A stretch of 64,000 bases of DNA from positions 7,130,001 to 7,194,000 of the forward strand of contig NC_080672.1 in the NCBI RefSeq assembly GCF_030247195.1, given 5' to 3'. Position numbers and translations under genes: made by a program. Position 1 is the stretch's first letter. Every line of letters starts with the position of its first letter. This document shows positions 57,950 to 64,000 of the stretch, one piece after another. Below the pieces are notes generated by a model. That model searched no databases. It saw only the letters and a list, made by a program, of their open reading frames with translations, and was not told where the DNA came from. This stretch comes from Topomyia yanbarensis. Lineage: Eukaryota > Arthropoda > Insecta > Diptera > Culicidae.

Positions 57950-58960
57950 GATCATCCCGACGATGACGCATACTGACTGTCATGATATGGTCCTGTATGT
58001 GCGACTGTGCCTGCGACTCAAACGATCATGAACTGCTGTGCAAGTTATCTCAATCTCGCTTGGTCTTCAGCACAACGCCCCGCGCTGAAACACCGTACCT
58101 CAATATCGAAGAAGACGACTCATACTGCTCTTTGTATCACCAGTGTTCGTTGGTCACTTTCTCATAAGCATCGTCGACGTGGTTATTCATCTATAACCGA
58201 TCGTCTAACATTACTGTCAACCGTTTTAATACTTGTTTCGATATTATTGGCATGCCTCGACGGTGGTCTGAGCCCGCTGAAGTGCTTAGCTGTTGCTGAC
58301 AAGCATCACTTCCATTTTGTGGAGAACTAGCAGACTCCACTCATCCAACGTTGGTGGTCTCCATTGTCCACAATTCCACCTTTTCCAGTGTCTCCCCTGT
58401 TATCGTTACTATGCCGCAGTATCGATTTCTCCTCCGCTACTGTTTGGATACCTTCTTGCTACACGGATTGCTTCCGCCGTTGAACTTCCTTTGCGACAGC
58501 CGAACTGACTATTAGACAGACCGCTTTCACGCTCTGTACATCTCGTTACCCTTCCAAGAGCTTCCCGAGAATATCCAGCAGGTATTTGCAGCTGAATCTT
58601 CTGGCGATTTGCTGGTTTTGGCAGCAATGACAGCTTGTTGATCTCCAATCTAGCTAGGAAGAAACCGTGTTCCAGACATTTCATCCAAGCCGTCCAACAT
58701 ATTTCTGGCGCCAGGACTGCATTTTCAATGGCACCCATCATCTCTAATGGTTTCTGGTTCTACCTCGCCATTGAATCATGGTTCGGGGAAAGACTCTCGA
58801 CGATTACCCTCAGCTCTTCTTCCGTTGGTTAGTCGGCTCCTCCACTCCACCCCACCGCCCAATTAGCTTGACGGTTCCAGCTTCAGGTCTTCCTAGTATG
58901 CACTTTGGTTGCCTACACGTTTTTTCTTCGTAGATCAGTTTCTCTACAGGTAATCGAAGC
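57950..58960 (-). pseudogene. Decayed R1-clade reverse transcriptase
   Basis: The minus strand begins near 58740 with LSLLPKPANRQ, then ESGLSNSQFGCRKGSSTAEA at about 58520, which match the fingers of R1-type polymerases. After a gap without motif A, B or catalytic box, the thumb region appears at 58260-58080: VMLDDRL, NNHVDDAYEKV and SSSILRYGVSAR. The deletion and many stops make it dead. R1 clade elements usually insert in 28S rDNA, but mosquito relatives are found elsewhere. Confidence 0.6.
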
Positions 58961-58969
58961 CCAGACAAA

Positions 58970-59960
58970 GGTATGTGTGTCAAAAAATCAGAGCCGCAGC
59001 GTGACCTTCTGGCGCCCTTGGCGAAGGCATAGTTTTTCGCCCCTTTGGTGTCATTCTTTTTAGGTCGACTTTCCAACAATAATTTCGCATGCACATGGAA
59101 ATGGTTCCACTCACCTAAGGCGGTGGCAACAAAGGCGTTTGTTGTCGTTGCAGTATTGTCAGCGATCATGCCGCGGTGAACATGAATCCCTCCGAGGAAA
59201 GATCCCAGACGTAAAGATTCAAAGAATACGTTGTATAACATTCCACATTCATTTCGATAACCCCAAGTTCTTTCGTGAATCAGGAGGGTCAAAGTACTGT
59301 TACAATGTTACAGTCGGCTGTTTTCTCATTTATAGGTAATCACTAAGTATTGTAAAGATTTCGAAAGAAATGACGCAGACATATTCAACAGTGACTGATA
59401 TCCCGAAAGATAGTCCAGCTAAGTTCAGAATCGTGATATTCTGTCTAAAGCCATCAAATGACGTTAGTGGCGACAAGGCTTGTGTGAAGGACTATCGCGT
59501 CTAAATGTCCGCTTACAAAATTGGGATCGACGGTGGGGTCACTGATTCGAAATTGTGCGTGGATCTACTGATGCACGGAGTTGACCTGTTTCAAGGTCCC
59601 TTTGCTTCATTGAGTGAAGGTTTTTGAATGGAAATCGCACTGGATGGGGTAAAATTGTGTGTCCCTTCAAACTCGTATCGGGTGAACTTTGGTGTTTAAT
59701 TACGTCTTCTTCGACAAGAATCGTCTGTCTGCTCGGCTACGCCACTCGCCACGACAAATCATGCTCTTTTGGAAGAGTATCACTCTGAATGTCCCCATGT
59801 GGGGATCAGTCAGTTGAAACAGCAGTTGGAGTCTGAACCTGACTCGGTTTCTCCTCGACTAAAAACTGCAACCCTTTGGTGTTTACACTTTCTTCTTTTT
59901 CAGTGTTCAGTTTCTTTGGAAATGGCACATTATCTTGACTTATTTCATGATTCATTCTCA
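58970..59960 (+). pseudogene. I-like ORF1 remnants, copy 3
   Basis: At 58990-59100 lies a 3'-region piece with TTCTGGCGCCCTTGG and CCAACAATAATTTCGCATG, as in copies 1 and 2. At 59390-59560 an ORF1 piece follows: KDYRV-like and KIGIDGGV, with a stop at the tyrosine-arginine-valine site. At 59745-59765 CGCCACTCGCCACGACAAATC parallels 39180. The order is mixed, so this may be two overlapping copies. No ORF2 is seen. Confidence 0.5.
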
Positions 59961-60148
59961 TAAAAATTAAAAAAAAAACCAGCGCCTCTCTGAGTCAGGC
60001 GTCCTTGGCGGGGGCCAACCGCACTCTACGGTTCAGCAAATAATATCATTTAATTTTCTCAGAGATGGCTGAACCAAACTTAGTTGCAAACAAACGGTAA
60101 CCCGATCGAAATGAAATAGCAAGATTATAATAGAATTTTTGTAACATA

Positions 60149-60156
60149 TTGTGTTA
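60149..60156 (+). repeat. 8-bp target-site duplication TTGTGTTA, left
   Basis: Directly precedes TAGAGATGGGC and recurs exactly at 60853-60860. Confidence 0.85.
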
Positions 60157-60852
60157 TAGAGATGGGCGAATGAATCACGAATCGATCGAAAGAATCGACT
60201 CTTCAAAATGAGTGAATGAACCGCGATTCCTTTTTAAAGAACTGCGAATCACTAAAAATGTGACTATTTATTAATACCCCAATGGGATTCAATAAGAACT
60301 GAATGAGTCGCTTTGACAGTTTGCCGTGATTATGAATCTTTAGAGCGAATGAAACGAAATGAATGTCAAACATTGAACATTGTTTGCCTACATGAAATAA
60401 AACGTCAACAAAACAGCTGTTATATCCAACATAATGGTAAAATGTTCAATCAACCGAAGGTGAAGCAAAGTCCTCTCATGGTTTCCAAATTGGAACAGCT
60501 GCTGCTAGATGGAGTATTTGAAAAGATTTTGACAACATTGCGTCTAAAAGGGAAGACATTATGCTAAAACGTCCATATGTACCTTCAACGTCAACATTCT
60601 TTCTAATAGTATTCGAGAAACATAATATAAATTGAGTCCATTATTGAAAATGGCACCATGATACAGAATTACTTCAAATATTTGTATCACGAAAGCGTTT
60701 CTTAAAGTCCTGGATTTTTTCTCGTTTTATCTCAAACAATCATTTTTCAAAGTACGAGTCTCTGTATCGATCAAAAGAGTCGTTTTACTAAGTTTTACTA
60801 AGTGAATCAGACGCGGGTCACTCACCAAACTGAATCGGTTTGCCCATCTCTA
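60157..60852. mobile_element. Non-autonomous hAT element, 696 bp
   Basis: Ends are TAGAGATGGGCGAA on the left and, as reverse complement of the right, TAGAGATGGGCAAA. They are flanked by the perfect duplication TTGTGTTA. GAATCG/CGATTC blocks repeat in the subterminal DNA (ACGAATCGATCG on the left, CTGAATCGG on the right). The 84-codon frame at 60313-60567, with PKVKQSPLMVSKLEQLLLDG, is not a recognised transposase. The element relied on a transposase from elsewhere. Confidence 0.85.
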
Positions 60853-60860
60853 TTGTGTTA
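60853..60860 (+). repeat. 8-bp target-site duplication TTGTGTTA, right
   Basis: Exact copy of 60149-60156. Confidence 0.85.
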
Positions 60861-60891
60861 TAAATTGAGGCTCGTTAGTAGTTAAAATTAC

Positions 60892-60923
60892 AGAAATTTA
60901 TATTAAGTAACAACGCGAGATAT
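60892..60923 (+). repeat. 32-bp target-site duplication, left
   Basis: AGAAATTTATATTAAGTAAC and the next 12 bases recur at 62999-63030 with one mismatch (C/T). Confidence 0.85.
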
Positions 60924-62998
60924 ACTTCCCTCTCGCAGGTTGATGGGATTGACGGTATTGTAAACATCATCAAGCCACAATATATTCAATAGAGTTATCT
61001 AAATATAAGGACCTTCGCTCTTTTTAGTTTTTATTTGCACCAAGTTCTACTACTAGAGGTTAATTAGTTCTCATGTTAATATTCCACCAAACATTATGAC
61101 TACTGAGGATTTGATTTATATAAGAAGCCCGCTTCAAGATGTTGATTACAATACGCCTCGATAGTGGTGTGTCGAGGAGGCCGGGAGGGCTGATATGAGC
61201 CTTTTGTCTGTTCTATACCTTTCCTCTATTCACCAGCTCATAACCAACAATCAACCAGTAACAAATAGATAATTGAGAAAGGATGTGCTATGTGTGGTGA
61301 TTGGCTATTCAAGTATTAGTAGTGTTTGAAGTACTAATGTATGTCTCATGTGATGATCATAACTTCAGCTGTATCTTGTATCTATCTAATCTATTACGTC
61401 TCTCATATATTTTATTTCTTCTTTTCGAGTCCTATACTGCCATTCTACACCCGCCTTCAGCTGAATCAACAACGATGGTGATAGTGAACGTCTTAACACT
61501 CACACATTCTCAAACGCGGTCTCAGCGGGAACCTACAAAAATGCCATCGTGCACGCGATTACGAATCGGTCACGTCCGAAAGTCTATCCTTGATCCTAGA
61601 AGCCTAGGTCCATGCCTTCAGCTGGACCAATTAAGAAAATACGCCCATACCTATTAGACAACACGTCTCATGGCGACATGACCGGGAACCCTATCGATAT
61701 AAACGATCCCACTCTCTGCCAGAATTCAAACCGCGCACTGAAAATTTAATATCAGACTCACGGTTCGCGCAACCATTCAAGAACACACGTTACAAAATCA
61801 CGTCAGCGCATAAACGTTAGAGCCCCTCGCGATTTTCCAAGCAGCCTACGAACTCGCAAACATGATTACACCCCGGTGATAAGGTGAAAATCTCAGCACT
61901 CATAAACTTACCAACACGATCTCAAGTGTCAACCTACAAACTCCCGCGCTCGCGCCATCATGAATCGGGATCGTCCGGAAGTGTATATCCTCGTTACAAA
62001 CAATCTAGGTCCTTGTTAATTATTAAAAAAAATAATAAAATTGAAAAATAACTCCCATATCCACTAGACAAAACGTTCCATGGCGACATGACCGGAAACT
62101 CTAGTGATATGGGGTAACTCTCTCCCTGTCAGAATGTGATCCGTACACTGAAAACTAAAGATCAGAATGACGGTCCGCGAATATATAAATCGCCGCAGGG
62201 TTTCAAAATCGAATTTATACACGCGAAGTCACATACACGCGAGCACACGGAACAAACACGTCAACATACGAACGCTTAAGCCCTTCGCGATCATCTACGC
62301 ACACCTATGCCCGCGATCGCGTAAACTTGATAACACTGCGGCAATTGTGTGAACGTTTTAGTACTTACGAAGTTACAAACGCGATCTCAAACGCCAACCC
62401 GCAAATGCGCGATCATGAATCGGTCACGTCCGGAAATCTTTAACCTTTATTCTAGCAATTTAGGTCCATACATTCAGTTGGACCAATCAAAAAAAAAAAA
62501 TAAAGCTCATATCCACTAGACCACGCGTTCTACGACGACATGATTGGGATCTCTAATGATATGGAAGAGCCCACTTCCTTCTGGAATCTGAACCGTACAC
62601 AAAAAATTAAGTATCAGATTCACGGTCCGCGCGCAATCATTCTAGAACACACGCGAATATGCGAAAGGCACACGGTTATGAAATAGAATTTATGCACGCG
62701 AAGTTACACGTTAGCACACGCGACATACAAACGCACACGCGATCGAGCACATTAACGTACAAATATTCGAGCCCTTCGCGATGATACACGCGATTCCGAG
62801 TCCCTGCGCCCGCACATGCCTGAACCGTACAAAGAATATCACATTCAGAATCACGGCCCGCTACAATTGGCCTATTGCAGTGTTTTATTGGGCGACATTG
62901 CCTGTCTCGTCTGCAAATTGTAGTATGTGATTCTGACGGGGAGCCCTTCCGAGAACCTAGCTCTACAGCTCCAGTAGGACAACTCTCGAAAAAAAAAA
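60924..62998 (+). mobile_element. Poly-A retroposon, 2.1 kb, with tandem subrepeats (module A, copy 3)
   Basis: It is flanked by a 32-bp duplication (31 of 32 identical) and ends in eleven A residues, so it came in by target-primed reverse transcription. The last 1.5 kb consist of about three units of 400-450 bases. Each holds GGTCACGTCCG or a variant (about 61570, 61970, 62417), then a CCACTAGAC-like block, GCGACATGACCGG or variant, and a TCACGGTCCGCG-like block. The final 150 bases contain the CTACAATT / CAAATTGTAG inverted segment shared with module A copies at 39.8 and 44.9 kb. No protein is recognisable. It may be the 3' end of an unknown LINE or a non-autonomous retroposon. Confidence 0.7.
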
Positions 62999-63030
62999 AG
63001 AAATTTATATTAAGTAACAATGCGAGATAT
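62999..63030 (+). repeat. 32-bp target-site duplication, right
   Basis: Follows the poly-A tail. It matches 60892-60923 at 31 of 32 positions. Confidence 0.85.
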
Positions 63031-63365
63031 GCTTTTGAAATATTTCTGTTATGTGTTTCTGATCGGGAAAACGCTTCCATAAGCTGCCATTGAATTTTTT
63101 ACTGATCAGAGTTCCAGTTCTGGAGTTACGACTTGAAGAGTGCAATCATACAGTAATTTTTCATCTTAACTGACTTTCTGGGGCATAATCAGCAATTTTT
63201 AGTGTTTCTTATATATAGTAAGGTTATGCAAAAATCGACTATCTAACCAAGGCATTAAGGGAATAGTGTCATACACAATTTGACTCAGTTTTTGACATTA
63301 TAGTTATTATAGTTAAACTATCATCAAGATTATTGAGCGGCTATGTCTATGTCTACAACTAATGC
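63031..63365. other. Spacer without recognised gene
   Basis: About 330 bases of AT-rich DNA with a TATAGTTATTATAGTT short repeat near 63300. No coding motif. Confidence 0.4.
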
Positions 63366-63487
63366 CGTTTTTCATTAAAAACACCGGGTCAGTGGATTGC
63401 ACTGGTGGGAAAGTGGCCTGCTCTTCTGCTAGGAAATGCAACACCAGTGCAATCCACCGCCCGGGAGTTTTTCAATGTAAAACCCCG
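63366..63487. mobile_element. MITE, about 120 bp
   Basis: GTGGATTGCACTGGTG on the left and CACCAGTGCAATCCAC on the right are perfectly inverted. The outer parts (AAAAACACCGGG against CCCGGGAGTTTTT) also pair with small differences. No ORF. The target duplication is not clear. Confidence 0.75.
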
Positions 63488-63944
63488 TAAGCCATTGGGA
63501 ATTCCCCCTGTTCGTGATATAAATGGTACCTTTCTATTTGCACTAGCAGGCCATGATAATCATGCGAATTTTCAAATAAAATGAGTTTGTGACGACGCTT
63601 CTAATATATTGGTATTTTACTAGAATCATTATCCACATAAAAACAGAAATAATCTCATAGCATAATTACGAGACCAATACGATGGAACGGGAACAAGGAA
63701 TTGACCGACCTTACCCTTCACCCAATGCAACATTAATAATAACCTTCTTCATGCGTAAACATATGTTACCAAATATTTTCAAGTCATTTTCTGCCATATG
63801 GACGCATGTTCCGTCACAAGACCCGCATTTGCACAACAAGCGGTTGTCGACGCTTTCAGACCATAATTAACATTATCGACTAATTTTCGCCCTTTTTTCG
63901 CACTGAACAACAAATTAACCGTCACCCCAGCAACGACTATAAAT

Positions 63945-63987
63945 CTAATGATATTTTTCTCTGCATCTTTTTTTTTGCAGGTGAGTG
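63945..63987 (+). promoter_or_regulatory. Possible recursive splice site (acceptor fused to donor)
   Basis: A branch-like CTAAT at about 63945 is followed by TTTTTCTC and a nine-T run, then GCAG|GTGAGT at 63980|63981. An acceptor directly followed by a donor is the structure of recursive splice sites in long insect introns. An ordinary exon beginning GTGAGT cannot be excluded because the window ends 20 bases later. Confidence 0.4.
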
Positions 63988-64000
63988 ATACAACCTCCAC

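Noticed and set aside
61480..62998. Tandem array considered as a satellite or CRISPR-like array
   Set aside because: Units are 400-450 bases, diverged, and lie inside a poly-A retroposon with a target duplication; CRISPR is also excluded in an animal genome.

Overview
This is repeat-dense nuclear DNA from an insect, most likely a culicine mosquito of the Aedes type. The basis is inference from repeat content: an I-clade LINE with a three-knuckle ORF1, RTE fragments resembling mosquito JAM-type elements, a tRNA-type SINE whose 3' half looks like Aedes Feilai, many short inverted-repeat MITEs, and almost no host coding sequence in 64 kb. Bacterial operons, rRNA, canonical tRNAs and CRISPR arrays are absent. 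The window reads as intergenic DNA or the inside of a very long intron. A polypyrimidine-AG|GTGAGT site at 63980|63981 fits a recursive splice site of a + strand gene.

Layout. 1-2.0 kb: RTE reverse transcriptase, a Tc1/mariner transposase start and CR1-like endonuclease remains. 2.2-9.7 kb: an old minus-strand RNase H-bearing LINE (ORF1 at 9.7-7.8 kb, ORF2 remains at 5.6-2.2 kb), apparently split by a CR1-type deletion derivative (ORF1 with PHD finger joined to the ORF2 C-terminus, 5.9-7.6 kb) and by a 1.4-kb hAT element with a perfect 8-bp target duplication. 10.04-16.18 kb: the centrepiece, a complete I-clade non-LTR retrotransposon with intact ORF1 and ORF2, all visible catalytic residues, a poly-A tail and a 14-bp target duplication. 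16.2-20.6 kb: DNA with no recognised gene. 20.6-22.1 kb: a 5'-truncated RNase H-less LINE with one frameshift. 23.7-30.4 kb: a hAT MITE, BEL/Pao gag remains, two Ty3/gypsy remnants, an inverted I-element remnant, a SINE and a LINE fragment. 30.4-38.3 kb: mostly unassigned DNA with MITEs and a decayed APPBP2/TPR-like gene copy. 38.3-47.8 kb: two direct copies of an I-like ORF1-only remnant, a retroposed RTE-like segment with a 24-bp target duplication, a gypsy fragment, and a 2.3-kb hAT-ended unit that carries I-element debris. 47.8-54.8 kb: mostly unassigned DNA plus a 1.1-kb near-perfect palindrome. 54.8-60 kb: decayed RTE, Tc1/mariner, R1 and I-like remnants. 60.1-64 kb: a 696-bp hAT element, a 2.1-kb poly-A retroposon built from tandem subrepeats with a 32-bp target duplication, a MITE and the putative splice site.

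Only the I element at 10-16 kb looks able to have moved recently. Its ORF1 (RNA-binding gag-like protein) and ORF2 (endonuclease, reverse transcriptase, RNase H) overlap by 8 bases, a geometry that suggests coupled translation. It is the likely autonomous relative of at least four decayed copies in the same window. Everything else is nested debris whose layering can be read from intact target-site duplications.
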